Position numbers and translations under genes: made by a program
Assembly: GCA_035236585.1 (NCBI GenBank)
Contig: CP141135.1
Location: 8,900,001 to 8,964,000, forward strand
Length of the DNA: 64,000 bases
From: Warburgia ugandensis
Taxonomy: Eukaryota > Streptophyta > Magnoliopsida > Canellales > Canellaceae
Reading direction: 5' to 3'
Part shown: positions 1 through 12,314 of the stretch, piece after piece
Layout: every line of letters begins with the position of its first letter
Numbering within the stretch: position 1 is the first letter of the stretch
Notes under the pieces: model-generated
Told to the model about the DNA's origin: nothing
Databases searched by the model: none
The model's input: only the letters and a program-made list of their open reading frames with translations

Positions 1-1170
1 ATACGAACTGTTTATAATAATCTTTGAATTATTTGGGAACAAATGTGGACTCTGTTACTAAGAAAGCCACTTTCGTGAGGAGGAAGACATACACTTGGTG
101 CTTGTTTAGGAAATTTCTTTTTATTACATTTTTTTAATAAAAAATAATTTAATTTTCTATAGTAAGATAGAAAAAATATAATAAAAATAAGTGTATATAG
201 CTGAGGCATATTAACAGATTGAGAGATTTGAACCTTATTTACTTATACAATATTATATTAAGAAGGGCTAATAGGGGTCTTTCTCAAATAGGAACCTATT
301 AATAAATCACATCAACAACCTCTACCCCAATTTATACCAAATATATAACTTTGGTTACATGTCAAATGAATATTAAATCAATTGTTCATATTTTCATGCT
401 ACAAGCTTAAAAATGGGGGTCCAGAATATCCAATCAGTTATAATGTTTTGGATCATACCTGTGTGGAATTTTTGAGTCCTAAAAATGTACTTCTTCGGAT
501 TGACTATTTGACAATAAAGTTCTGACTAACAAACAATGTACTTTTTGATGGAGGAAGAAGAACATTGTTTTGGCCAAAGATCTACGCCAATAAGCTTGCA
601 CATTATTCCATGTCAAATGGATAATCCATTGGCAGGTTATAATTTCTCAAAATCCAACACTTCACAGTTTTTTTGGCGAGTACCATTGGGAGTCAGACAA
701 CTTTTAAGCAGCCCACTTGTTACACTCTTTTCCTAATGCATGGTTAAATGGGCTTCTAGATCTAGAGCGTGCATTATGTTTGACATGTCAAAAAATAGGG
801 AATCTTAAAGAAATAAATGCATTCGGATCATCTTAACCACTTATCTTAGGCATTTGAAAATTTAATATTATTCAAAGGCAAACCCACGTGAAAGCGTTCA
901 ATGGGCATGCGTTCTTGTCTCTGGCCCAGCCCATCATCTAAGATATGCTTAGCATGACAAGTGACTTGGATCTACTAACCAATTTCAGTGTGCATAGAAA
1001 AGGGAGAGCCAATTTTGACAAAGTTTTAAAGAGGGCCGTTGGATGAAAGGTCTAAGAGTGTTGGATGAAAACAAAACTAGTATTGATGAGATGGGCCTAA
1101 ACAAGTAAGTACACTTCTGGAAAACATTTTTCTTAATACAATTAGTTCAACTATTGATTATTGATTATTG
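1..1170. other. AT-rich intergenic DNA, no gene seen
   Basis: No coding frame in this stretch resembles a known protein, and the short open frames lack plausible splice structure. It lies upstream of the Abitram-like gene. I see no tRNA, no long repeat and no recognisable transposon domain. Confidence 0.5.
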
Positions 1171-1237
1171 TGGTTCACCCCTTCCCTGAACCCTCGCATG
1201 TAGGAGTTTCACATACCGGGCTGCCCTTTTCTTTTTT
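1171..1237 (+). mobile_element. Au SINE, 3' fragment
   Basis: The sequence reads TGGTTCACCCCTTCCCTGAA, continues through a GCATGTAGGAG-like segment and ends CCGGGCTGCCC followed by a T-rich tail. This is the diagnostic 3' end of the plant Au SINE family (tRNA-derived, polymerase III transcribed, ending in a T run). The tRNA-like 5' half with A and B boxes is absent, so this is a 5'-truncated copy about 0.6 kb upstream of the Abitram-like start codon. Recognition rests on memory of the family consensus and on agreement with the other copies in this window. Confidence 0.75.
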
Positions 1238-1819
1238 AAATTGGTTACCTTGTTCAAACACTTTACTTTGACCTTTCCTTATTTAATTGTTTATAAATAA
1301 GTAAAAATAAAATTGTGTTTTCAAATCCAATTTTACCAAAAATTGATTTTTTAAAAAGAACAATTTTCAGAAATTTTATTCAACCGCAGCCTAGGTTGGA
1401 TGATTTCCGATGCCCTTAAGTGAGGAAGGTGTGCCCCTCAACTAGTAAAGAGTCACTGATTTGCCTAGCTAACAGCCAGTCCATAAAATGGCATAAGCAT
1501 GAGTATTGTTCTTCCTCCATTGCATCTGCATTGGGCCCTTCTTACCCCCATTAATCACTGTACATCCTCGTATTGTGAGATGATCCAGTCGATCAAAATC
1601 ATTTATCTTATGGAAAAATTTACATCAAAAGAATGACTCCAATATTCAACCATTAGAGTTCTAATGATTGAACATAATCCGCCTAATAACCATCTTGAAC
1701 GATGAAAATTGAATTGTCTCACTATGGCCCACAAGATCATATGGGCCCACATTCATCTGTGGATTTTCTTCTTTCTCAACTCTAAAACCACTCCAAACAG
1801 TTCAAAACGTACCATTGCC

Positions 1820-4800
1820 ATGGAGAACAGCAACCAGGAAGCAAAATCCCTCCAAAACCCTGAAAATGATCCCATTTATGTTTCCACCCAAGAGCAGAAA
1901 AAACCAGAAAGTGAAGAAGAGGAAGAAGAACTCCATCGACTTCTTCTTCCCGATCCTCAACTTCTCCCCGCCGTTCCCCCTTCTTCAATCGACACCAACT
2001 TCATCAGATACTTCGTCGCAGGTGTAACGAAAGAAACACAAAGCCAAATCTCCAAATCCCTTCGTTTCTTCTTCCCTGCAGTTAATGATTTTTTATGCTT
2101 TTACTTATGGCAAATTTTCAGATTTTCTCAAGCCTGAACACGATCAGTACATTTACCGTCACGCAAACGGGTAAAAACCAGTTTTTTTCTCTGTCGGTCT
2201 TTTTTTGTTTGATTTCATGTTTTTCATTTTATTTTATTTTATCTGTGATTGAAGGTTATGTGTCATTGGTTTGGCACCGACCCATGTTGCGTTGAAGGAG
2301 AAAGGAGTGACTGCTGTTGATTTCAATGTGGGGAAGTCTGATCGGAGTGAGATCAAAGTTACCGGGAAGCGGAAAAGGGTAATCCTTTATAGAATTTAGA
2401 AATATTGATACTATGCTGTCAATTTATCTTCTTCTTCTTCTTCTTTTCTTTTTTTCATGTTTAATGGCAGAATAAAAAAGGAACTCTGGATTGTGGGGTA
2501 TTTCGGAGCGTGGTTTAATGATAATTGCTGTGCTGAATTGTTCGATAGCTAATGGATAGACTTAACTCCCTCTGCACTTTGTAACATTCATGATATGAGT
2601 AGTGTGATGGTCTGATACTGCATTTTGCAATGCATCAGACAGAACACAACTCAAAAAGGCTGATAAATGCTTTGGAAAAAGTCGCTCGCTTGCCTAAGAA
2701 AGAAATGCGAATTAGTGATGGCCATGTGGCATTTCTCTTGGAACTTATGCTTTTCGAATTTAAAATGGCGTTTCTCCCCCTAAGCTAGCCAGTGCCTTGC
2801 TTAGTATTCTGACTCCAAAGGGATTATCAAATGGTCGTCAATCACATTGCCTTCCCTGTATTTTTACATGAATTTGGCGATTGGCTTAATGGTAGTGGCT
2901 CCTAGTAAAATGTGAGTTCCCCTCTAGTAAGAAAATTGACTTCTAGTGTCATTACAGTTTATTTAAATATCTTTTGCTAATTGCAAGGACATGCTTTTTT
3001 CAATGAAATACCTGCTCTTGGGTTGTAAATTCATCACAGTACACTAGATCAAGTGGGGATATAACACAGAAAGCTAAAAAGAGAGCGGCATGGAGTCATC
3101 ATGATCTGTATTTTATTCATCCATGTTGAATGTGGGAAAACTGATTAAGAAAGTTGCTACTTTAACTTCATGTTGATCAGCATGTAGAGTAAAAGAATAT
3201 TCCTCAAGTTTGAGGAAAACACTAAGATGAACATATAAACACTTGAAAAATTGATTAACATGCTGAAAACAAGCTCTTGGTTGGAAAACAAGGCACTTAA
3301 CCCACTCGACTAAGTGCTTGAGCCTGACAAGCAAGAAGTTATTGGAAGTTCCATCAGTCTACTTGGCCTGTTTGGGGAAAAAAAAATCTCTATCAGTCTA
3401 GAGATATGGCAAGTTTCAAATATCTAAACGCTTAATACTAGCTTTACAAGCTATCTTTTGGGTCATAATGGATCTTAGATCATTTACTAGGCCATCCCAT
3501 AGATAAGCCATACAGCAGATTTAAATAGAATCTGCTAAAAGTCTTAAGTTGTATCTTCAAATGGAACGCTTGGAAACTGAAAAATTAATGGCACATACTT
3601 ATCAACAAAACCTGAACAAAGCAAAGGCCTAGAATTGTCCATCCAAGGGTTGTTTGATCCATTTTCCAGAAGACCCTAGCAAATAAATGCTTTTGATCAT
3701 TGAAAACTTGGCTATCTCTTACTTTTCTCCACTCAAAACGTGCCCATTTATCATTAAAGAGTTGCAGTTCCTTTGTTAGGACAGGGTCGTTGCATATTAC
3801 ACCTGTTAATAGAATCTTGAGTATCACGTTGCAAGTTGTTGAAATATCAAGAATGACTCTTGAGGATCGTGGTAGATACAGACAGCTTGCTGGACATGTT
3901 TATTATACATGCATGCATACCCTTTGCAGTTCTGCTGTGAGGGGCGAGTCCATACTTGCAAAAGGTTCCTACTTCATGTGCAGTTTGTTGCATCATACAA
4001 TTTAAAAGGTGCTTCCGAGTAGAAGAATTGCTTCCAAGCCCAAGGACTGGTAGCTAGGGATGTGATTTATTTGACACTTATATATTCTGTCTGCAATGTA
4101 TTGGCCCTGATACTTGCGTAGGCGCTTCCACATGGGACTTTTGACTCTCATTAGAACTTCTCTTTTTTTAATGAAGCTGCTAGTTTAAATTTGAGTTTCT
4201 TATCAGGAGTTTAGTTATTTTCAGTAGTTTCATATGTAACATACCTTTTCTGTTTGGGTGTTGGATGCACACCCATGAGCAGTCTTGACTCAGTGACCTA
4301 CCACTACAGAAGCATCTTCTTGCCCCACTTTGCAAGAAAGGCCTTGGCTCAATACTTAGTGTTCTCCTTTCCCTTCTTTGATGATATTCTGTTCTTTGTT
4401 CATTATTTCTTTCATATATCCTTCAGCTTCTGATCTTTTCTATGTGCTGCCGAACTGGGTAAGAGAAGCTACAAGAGGCTTCACACTTGAATGCATTTTT
4501 ACTTTGCTTTTATGATAGTTAACTCTTAAGTTGCTAAGGAGCACCATGTTTGCCTTCTTGCAAATTATGATTGTTTTTGGTTATTTGGTAACGTAAAGCA
4601 GTTTTCTCCTTGTCTCATCTCCAAGGCCTCTAACCCAGAAGAGAATGGGTTTATAAGCAAAATATACCCAAGCCCAATCTATTCTTCCTCAAGATGGCAA
4701 ATGGTTTCCATATTCTCTTAGTTCTTCATTCAGTTACCATCCTCCTTCCCTTTCCATAGAAAGTTTGTTTGGCAGTTTTTCATGCAGTTAGCCACACCAA

Positions 4801-6622
4801 CTGGAACATGAAATAAAGACACGATCTTTCAAGCATCCAACTTTCTCATCCCCAGGGTGTTGTTTTCTTTGTTTTTCAAGAATTTGATTTTCTACTTGCA
4901 GATTTAGAGGTAAGTTGACAAATATTTTATTGTTTTCAACAACCTATGTTTGTGGGATCATGCAGTAGATGCATAAAGTTTCTCCCTTAATGATGTACTT
5001 CTGTGTTGGTGTTTGTTAAAAACTGAAGAGTTGATGAAGTGATGATATGTTGATTTCTAATGTTTCCTCTGAATTTTCTGGATTCTTGAGTTAAAGTGGA
5101 GAGCTTGTTGCAAAATGTATTTTCTTTTGAACTTTTCTACTATGGAGACCCTTCTGCAGAAAAAGTTAATTGAATTGTTTGTTGAGTTCATTATCTTCAC
5201 ACTTAATTAACCCTGGCCTGCTTTCATGCAGAATGCACAACACTTGGAACCTAACTCAGCTTTATGTAAAGTTTATGTGAATGACGTTTTCTACGTTGCA
5301 AGGTTGGATATCACATGTTAGCATTTTAAATACTCATGTCTTGTAAGTTCCATTGTGAAAGTTTCTGGTGATTTTGGCAGGTGTTGTGTTAAAGGCTCCC
5401 TTCTTGAAGTAAATGACAGACTAATTAAGCAACCAGGACTGCTCAACTCCTTGGTGAGTAAAGCATGTTTCCTCACATTTTACACTACATAGTGATTGAG
5501 TAAGTCACATCTTTCATCTGGGGCATTGATTAAGCTCCAAAGAGCACCACTAGCATCCTTAGAAGGTGTACGCTTAAACTCGTTTATGGTTTTTCTAGTT
5601 CAAATTAAGATAGCTAAAATGCAACGTCTTAATATTTAGCTTTGGTTTTCCTTGAAAACCAGCTTTGCCTGGATGATTCTCTGACCTGTTGGATTTTATG
5701 CTGGGTCTGTGTTTCCCTAAGAGGAACATTGTTTTGAAGGAAGAATAATTTATATCCCCATTTTTTTCTAACAAGATTTCATTGTGTTTCTTTATTTATC
5801 AACTTTTTTTTTCCCCTTAGTAAGAGAATATTTCATCAGGTTGGACCTTTCATAATGGCTACCAATGAGCATTTACTCTTTGGTGATTAATTTCACTTGT
5901 CTCCTTGTTCCTGTACACCATAGTTGTGATGAGTATGTGCTATTTGGGCTTCTACATGTGGTGTATTTGTAATACCTGGTTCTTGTTCTCTACAGTTGTG
6001 ATGAGTAGTAATGCTACTTGGAGGGCAACCTCTGGTGTCTTTTTAGTTGCCAGAAGATAGATTGATGCATGTTTTCAAAACTCAAGCATTTGAACCAAGA
6101 AAAATCTTAGCTCCGTTCTTACTGAAATTGACCAAATAAAAGGGATTTTCTTTAATGTTGTTGCAGTGTGAGACCAATAGTGGACGTTTTCAGACTACCT
6201 TGACCTTTGAAGAGTCTTGACATAATCTTAAAAATTTATGTCACGTATGGTGTGTAGTTTCCTATTCTCAGGTTGGAAGACATTTTTACTGTCCTTTATC
6301 ACAAGACCATGTCTTTCCTATTTGTTGATGCAAAGACAGTCAAGCACGTCACTTTTGAGATGTTGGGAAGTTGCATCCTTCTCTTTCAGTAAACGAACAT
6401 GAAATTGTCATTCAAAAAAGGAAAAGAAAGGAAAAAAATATGTAATTGTCACAATTGTCATCCAGTGAACTGTTTACATTACATGCTTTCTGTTTATATG
6501 CACCTCAGGCAGATAGAGAAGGATACATTGCAATTATCATGCCAAAACCAGGCGACTGGCTCAAGATCAAGACTACATTATTAACCCATGATGATTACAA
6601 GAAGCTAAGAGGTCTTTGTTGA
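1820..6622 (+). CDS. Abitram/FAM206-like protein (Simiate family), six exons
   Basis: I assembled six coding exons: 1820-2021, 2122-2170, 2255-2378, 5232-5302, 5381-5453 and 6509-6622 (TGA). All introns are GT-AG and the phases agree, giving 210 residues. The start sits in a good context (GCCATGG). Residues 1-58 are a low-complexity acidic leader with a run of glutamates. The conserved body starts near residue 60 (YFVADFLKPEHDQYIYRHAN) and continues with LCVIGLAPTHVAL, FNVGKSDRSEIKVTGKRKR, LCKVYVNDVFYVARCCVKG, LLEVNDRLIKQP and EGYIAIIMPKPGDW near the C terminus. That order matches animal FAM206A/Abitram, a small nuclear-speckle and actin-associated protein implicated in transcription and RNA processing; the plant role is not established. 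Intron 3 is 2.85 kb; the other four are 78-1055 nt. No disabling mutation is seen. I am confident of the family and less so of the exact first methionine. Confidence 0.85.
2379..5231 (+). other. Large intron 3 of the Abitram-like gene
   Basis: This 2.85-kb GT-AG intron (donor after AAAAGG, acceptor TTCATGCAG) holds AT-rich sequence with scattered short ORFs on both strands. None resembles a known protein, and I could not identify a specific transposon inside it. Confidence 0.6.
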
Positions 6623-7145
6623 TTCATGTGAAGGTAATTTGTTGCATGTATTCAGTTTTCTAGTTTTAAAGGAAACCAAAAACTAGTTGTCATCAAGGAC
6701 TAGTTATAGCAAAATTCCAATCTATTGCAGGTCTCCGTCCATTCTACAGGTCTATATTCCAATCGATGGATTGGAACAGTGCTGTTTTCATGCAGCGGTG
6801 AGGTGTTTGTGGACTGTTTGCCTTTAGTAATTTACAATCGGGATTAGAGTTTGTTTGTTGTCCAGTACAGTGTCTTCCTCTAGTCTTGGTTGAATCTCAA
6901 GTATTTCCATGCAGGAACCAGTAATGTATCAGCCACCAAGATTGAAGGAGCGTTTTGTTTAAACATGATAAAGGCATCTGTTTGTTGTGTAATCTTATTT
7001 ATTGCTCCAATGCCCCCAATCAAGGTGTTTATTAGCAGGAATTGTAAGAAGAATAATATCATTATTGGATTGATGGATATTTGGGCATCATGCCATTTTT
7101 CCTTCCAATGTGCTGAGATGGACCGTATCGTCTTATTTTCATGTG
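6623..7145. other. 3' flank of the Abitram-like gene
   Basis: This is probable 3' UTR and downstream DNA. Two overlapping, mutually antisense frames of about 110 codons lie at 6880-7221, but neither has a domain or homologous look, so I treat both as chance. Confidence 0.4.
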
Positions 7146-7204
7146 GCCATTTTGCGCGTTTGATGCATAGCTTAACTCTAGACGGGGAAAGTGTTAATGC
7201 ACAC

Positions 7205-7318
7205 ACTGCGTAGTCAGACACGCGCCCATGCGGAGTCTCGAACCCTTGTCACCCAGTCACCCAAGTGAGATTCCTCACAACACTGCGCTAGAAGGCTTTG
7301 GTGCAGCGATGCTTTATC
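7205..7318 (-). mobile_element. tRNA-derived SINE-like sequence (not Au type)
   Basis: Read on the minus strand, the segment has a tRNA-like A-box region (TCTAGCGCAGTG) and, about 50 nt further on, a B box (GGGTTCGAGACTCC, fitting GWTCRANNC). This is polymerase III promoter spacing. The word TGCTAGAAGGCTTTGGTGCA recurs almost exactly at 32612-32632, which supports a dispersed family rather than a tRNA gene. No cloverleaf can be completed. Ends are approximate. Confidence 0.5.
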
Positions 7319-8504
7319 ATCAAAGATTGCATGAGAACGACATCCCTCATTGGTTGTTGTGTAATGTTCTTTGATTGTCATGCTCAGGGGGAAGTCTACC
7401 GAGCTATACTCTGTGACTATTTTGAACTCCCAACATTGTTCAAGCTGCGTTAGTCCGAAAAAATGAAAAGTAAAGATGGAACAAAGGAACAAGTAGCTTA
7501 GTTTCTTCCTCCCAGGGTGATGTCATCGGCCTTTCGAGTGGTAACAATGATCAGTTGGATCATTTGGGAGGTTGAATAAATAATGTATTGAAAAATATAT
7601 ACTTTTAAAAATTAAAAGAAAAAACAAATTAGATTGGTGCAAAAGCTTGGGCTTATGTGCCTGGATGCAATTTTGAATCGTATGTATTTCGCCTGTAGAG
7701 CAGCGTCCATGGAAGAAAATGGTCGGACGACGACTAGAAATAAGAATGGAAGTTGGCCCAGCGGTGAAATGATGGGAATCAGGAGACAATGAACTCTTAC
7801 CTTGCGCCCAGCAATCCTACCTCCGTGCCCGAACCGGAATAAGTGGAAGGACAGCAGTGGTCCACTACACTTATGCTTGATGGGTCCCACCAATTGTTGA
7901 ACAGTCATCCATTTGATTTCTCCACCTTTGGATAGCTACTGCTCAAAAATATCGGTGATTGGAAACGGAAAAAATTGTTCTTTAGATGACACCACGTGGA
8001 CAGTGGCAAACATTGTTTGAAGGACGGGTCCAATTCAAGAAGTATAGCTTTTGGATGTTATAATCATCCAATCATCTTGATGATGTTCAGCATACAAGAG
8101 ATTTTGAGCTAAAGAAATCAAATGGACAAGTCTGATCAACTATTGGTGAGACCCATCGTGCATAAGTGGGGTGCACTACACCAATCAATTGTTGTGTTGC
8201 ACACTGTGCTATCATTCTTCCCAAACTAATACCAAAGGCTTCCAGTCATAATGTTGTTGGAGAGGTGATTTTGTCAATTACGTACTCCACATGAAAAATT
8301 GCCCTATGGAGGCGGCCTTTTTGTTTTAAATAAATATATAAAATCAAAATAATAAATCAAAATATAGCTATCTTAGAGGAGTTGTATCCAACTAGCTCCC
8401 TAAGAGTTTATTTTCAACACGACTCTTTGAGATTTTCCAGAACTTTAGGATTCTCTATCTCTCTCTTGCAAATAACCTAAGGTATGGCTCGTCTTATCCA
8501 CATA

Positions 8505-8507
<3 letters not shown>
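7319..8507. other. Intergenic DNA, no gene supported
   Basis: Several overlapping minus-strand frames at 7523-7908 have no recognisable domain. The remainder is AT-rich. A segment near 8440-8460 (ACTTTAGGATTCT) is shared with 13881-13893, just inside the right LTR-like region of the neighbouring gypsy relic, so the left part of that relic may extend here. Confidence 0.35.

Positions 8508-8572
<65 letters not shown>
8508..8572. repeat. (GA)n microsatellite, about 65 bp
   Basis: This is an uninterrupted GA dinucleotide run, just left of the LTR-like sequence of the chromovirus relic. Confidence 0.97.
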
Positions 8573-8575
<3 letters not shown>

Positions 8576-9104
8576 CATTTGGTTAGTTTCGTAAGGTATC
8601 TCCAATTTAAGAAAAAGAATATTTAAGAGCTGTATGTCATGGGTTGCAATTAACTTGTACACCACTTGTGTGAACTCCTTGCGACTACACAAGTCAGCCT
8701 TCAACTCCTCGCTCTCACTTGCTATGGCTACACTTACTCACCCACAAGAGCAATGAGAGAACTTAGAAAGGGAGTTGCTTGAAGATAGCTTGTATTACAA
8801 CTTAAATAGTTTTCTGTATGTTATAATTGAGGGACTCTGGGAGGAACAAGCAATGGTCTAGCTTATGTACAACTATCACTTATCCAACAGTTTTGGATCG
8901 GTCTACATTATTTTAGACTATTATACTATTCTCTTGAAAAAGGAAGATTCTAGAGACCCCTCCTTCTAGAATCTAGATTGGGCTTTCGATAGAGGCTTGG
9001 AGAAGAATCTCCTCGATGGACAATAGCAAATGGGTCACAGGCCTGTTGGGTGTGCAGAAAAATTGGGCCTCGTGGCATTTTCGACATCCTCATTGCATTC
9101 CTTG

Positions 9105-9260
9105 TACTTAACACTTGAATTGCCACAGTGTCTCTCAGCTTCTTCCCATGTAGCCTCCTTCTTTGGCAACCTTCACCATTTCACCAAGTAATCGTTCTTA
9201 GGCTGAAACCCTCTTCGTCTTTTCACACGATCGCTAATGATGTACTCCACTTTCTTGTCA
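9105..9260 (-). pseudogene. Chromodomain remnant of the gypsy relic
   Basis: On the minus strand this translates as ...IISDRVKRRRGFQPKNDYLVKW, a stop, then RLPKKEATWEEAE. The aromatic/acidic pattern YLVKW-GLP-EATWE is the C-terminal chromodomain carried by chromovirus integrases, which is thought to direct integration to particular chromatin. A stop sits where the lysine after KW is usual. Confidence 0.7.
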
Positions 9261-9329
9261 AATGATTAGTTGTGGTACTTGTTTGTTAATCCTGTATGAG
9301 AGATCCTCCATGTTTGCATGACAGAGTTT

Positions 9330-10530
9330 TAGAATGCTTGCATGGAAGACGAGATGGATCTTGGGCAATGGTGGGAGTAGGACTTGGTATGAAACTATGC
9401 CAACTCATTTGATAATGGGGTGGGGTCCTTCATATCTTCTTAACAACCCCTTGTGCTTGCCTTGTAATGCCTTGAATTGTTGTGGAGGTAGCTTGAGCAT
9501 GACAAGGTCCCCTACCTTGAACTCTATCTAGACATTTCTTTTCACCGGCATGTTTTTTCATTCTCTTAGCAGTTGTATGCAAATAGGATTTAGTTATGAC
9601 TACTTGCTCATGCTAATTTTTGGCAAACTGATAGGCTGTCAGGCTCTTTCCCTCATAGCTTGCTCCTACTATTAATAATGGCAGGGGCTATTGGCCAATG
9701 GCTAACTCAAAGGGATGGTGACCCATTTACATACTCTTTTACAAGTTATAGTAGAATTGGGCAATATCCAATAGCTTTACCCAGTCCTTTTGATTTGTAC
9801 TTACAAAGAGCTGAAGATACTCCTCTAGCAAGGCATTGGTGCATTTCATTTGCCTATCCATTTGTGGGTGAAAACTATTGGAGAAGCAAAGTTCCATCCA
9901 TAGGAGTTTAAACATCTACCAAAACTTTCTTGTAAACCAAGGGTCTTGATCCCTTATAATGGTCTTAGGGACTCCCCAGTACTTCACCACGTTCTTTAAG
10001 ATTAGCGGGGCTGCTTAGTCAATTGTGCAATCTATTTTGGCTGCAATGAAAGTCGTATATTTGGAGAAGCGGTTTACCACCATTAAGATAGACGCGATTC
10101 CTTTTAACTTTGGTTATGTTGATATGAAATTCATCAAAATGCTTTTCCACTACCTCTAAGCCACAGACAATGGTTCTAGCAACCCATTTGACTTCTTGTG
10201 TTCAGCCTTGTCTTGTTGGCGTACTAGATAAGTTTTCACGTATTCATCTATGTCATCTGTCATTCTAAGCCAATAGTACTTAGTTTCCAACAAGGCAAGG
10301 GTTCTTTTTTGTCCTAGGTGACCATCCCACAATGCATCATGGCATTCTCTTATTAGTTCTGTTGTAGGGTTCCCCATCTTGGCATATAGAGGTGATTTTC
10401 CTTGCTGTAGAGAAGTCCCCCCTCTTGTTAAAATCTCCTTGTTTTCTCATCCTTAATAGCTTAGACGATGCCTTTGGCCACATCATCCTTGTTAAGTCAT
10501 TCTCATATATGGTCAAGTAAGGTCTCATTT
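9330..10530 (-). pseudogene. Integrase remnant of the gypsy relic
   Basis: The N-terminal HHCC region (RECHDALWDGHLGQKRTLAL, then VKTYLVRQQDK) keeps both histidines, but both zinc cysteines are changed to Y and R. The core follows in pieces: VVKYWGVPKTIIRDQDPWFT with the second catalytic Asp, then HPQMDRQ and NALLEEYLQLF with the Glu. The C-terminal part reads EFKVGDLVMLKLPPQQFKAL and RRYEGPHPI. Multiple stops interrupt it. Confidence 0.75.
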
Positions 10531-10814
10531 AGTTTACTTATAGTTGCAATGTGTTTAGGCTTTAAGGTTGCAAGCTCAGCCTTTCGCTTAATGCATCAGC
10601 AACTTGATTGATCCTTTCAAGCTTGTACTCCATGACCATGTCAAACTCAGCCAAGAAGTCTTGCCAATGGGTCCACTTTGCATTTAACTTCTTTTAAGTC
10701 TACAAAATAGGTAGTGGCAATATTGTCTATCTTAACCACGAAGCATGTACCAAGTAAGTAGTACCTCTATGTCCTTAAAGAATGGACCACTACCATCATT
10801 TCTTTTTCTTGAAC

Positions 10815-10945
10815 TATATACTTTCTTCCTGTCTCATTTAGCTTTCAAGTTTCATAGGCAATAAGATGGCCTTCTTGCTTTAGGAATACTTTCTTCCTAT
10901 CTCATTTAGTCATAGGCAATAAGATGGCCTTCCTGCTCTAGGACT
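10815..10945. repeat. Short tandem duplication inside the pol relic
   Basis: The words ACTTTCTTCCTGTCTCATTTAG and CATAGGCAATAAGATGGCCTTC occur twice about 60 bp apart (10822-10880 and 10885-10940). This is a local duplication in the RNase H part of pol that arose after the element died. Confidence 0.8.
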
Positions 10946-11214
10946 CCCCTCAGTGGCAAAGTCAGAAGCATTAGTATGTACCTTAAAGGGTTTTTTGTGA
11001 TATGCTAGTTTGAGAACTAGTTCTGTTGCCATAGCCACCTTGAGATCCTCAAAGGCCTTTTAGCACCGCTCCATCTAATGCCACAAGCTATGCTTCTTTA
11101 GCAGATTTAACAATGGTGTAGCATGCTATGAGTACTCTGCCATGAACCTCCGATAATAGTTGATAAGGCTTAAGAAACTATATAATTTGGTAACGTTCTT
11201 GGGCACTTCCCATT

Positions 11215-11860
11215 CTATAATAGCTTGAATCTCAGCCTTATCCATCCACCTCTAATCCATTGTCCAAGGAACGATACTTCTTGTAGGGCAAAGGAAAACT
11301 TCTCCCTTTTGACATAAGGGAGTTTTCTTGCAATACTTGGAATATGGCTCGTAGGTAGTCTAAGTCTCCAATATTTGGCTATAGACCACAATATCATCTA
11401 GGTAGACTACTTGATAGTACTCCAATTTTAGGTCAAGTTTGCTAAAGCACCTTGCCTCAGCTAACCGATTGAACAAGTCAACAATGAGAGGAATTAAATA
11501 CTTGTTTTTTGTAGTTACCTTGTTGAGTGCTCTATAGTCAATGCACTTCCTGAGACTTCCATCATGTTTCTTTTAGAACAGCAGCGAGGCTCCGTAAGGG
11601 GCTTTTGATGGTTGAATGAAGCTAGCATCCAACAATTCTCTTAGTTGCCTTAGCAATTCCTCTAACCCAGGTGGTGACATCCAATAACAAGGCCAATGCA
11701 GGGCCCCCCTTAAGCTAGGCTCCAACTCAATCCGATGATCAACCTCCCTTCTTAGTGGAAATCTCTTAGGTAGCTTAAGAGGCATAACATCTTTAAATTT
11801 GTTAAAGACTTTCTCAACCTCTTGCAGCATATGCATATTAACTTTGTCATTTTCTTCCAT
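11215..11860 (-). pseudogene. Reverse transcriptase remnant with internal deletion
   Basis: The N-terminal part is clear: LPLRREVDHRIELEPS, then ELLRQLRELLDASFIQPSKA and PYGASLLF. Further down, [10 protein letters not shown] runs straight into [11 protein letters not shown]. The finger/palm stretch that normally separates these two motifs, including the VMPFGLTNAP block, is missing, although the catalytic YLDD box is kept. Frameshifts occur elsewhere. Confidence 0.8.
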
Positions 11861-11989
11861 AGATTGGTTGAAAACGACTTTTCCCCTTTCTTTAGACCCT
11901 TTACCAACTGTATAGTTGATAAAAGCTTTTCTTATTTCTTATCATCCTTCAATAAGTTAATACTCCAAGGTATGGCATTGGGATAGCCT

Positions 11990-12240
11990 TAGCCGAACTA
12001 AGAAAATCCATCCTAAGGATGACCTTAAAGTCATCCATAGGTATCACAGTCAAATTGATAGTACCTTCTCACTCTCCAATTTTGATAGGCAGACCTTTGG
12101 CAACTCCAAGCACTGGCTTAGCCTTAGAGTTCACTGCCTTTATCCTACTCATATCCTTTTTCAATTTGAGATTTAACCTCCTGACCAATTCACCCATAAT
12201 GAAGTTGTGAATGGCTCATGCATCTATCATAGCTCTCATG
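11990..12240 (-). pseudogene. Retroviral-type aspartic protease remnant
   Basis: The minus-strand reading has MIDA-stop-AIHNFIMGEL where a D-T/S-G-A active site is expected, followed by KAVNSKAKPVLGVAKGLPIK and VIPMDDFKVILRMDFL. The order and spacing match the gypsy protease between the gag zinc knuckle and RT. The active-site triad is destroyed. Confidence 0.7.
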
Positions 12241-12314
12241 CCTTTGCCATTAAGAAACACATCTACGTATATCAACTCTTTTACCACCTTGGTAACAAGC
12301 TTGGCTAAAGAATC

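Noticed and set aside
6880-7221. Two overlapping 107- and 113-codon frames on opposite strands
   Set aside because: No domain, no splice support, and they overlap each other; they lie in the 3' flank of the Abitram-like gene.
7523-7908. Minus-strand frames of 88 and 98 codons
   Set aside because: Composition and lack of recognisable motifs give no support; intergenic.
8941-9085. Single clear left LTR of the chromovirus relic
   Set aside because: Two different segments (8635 and 8978-9080) each resemble parts of the right LTR, so no consistent boundary could be drawn; only the whole relic is annotated.
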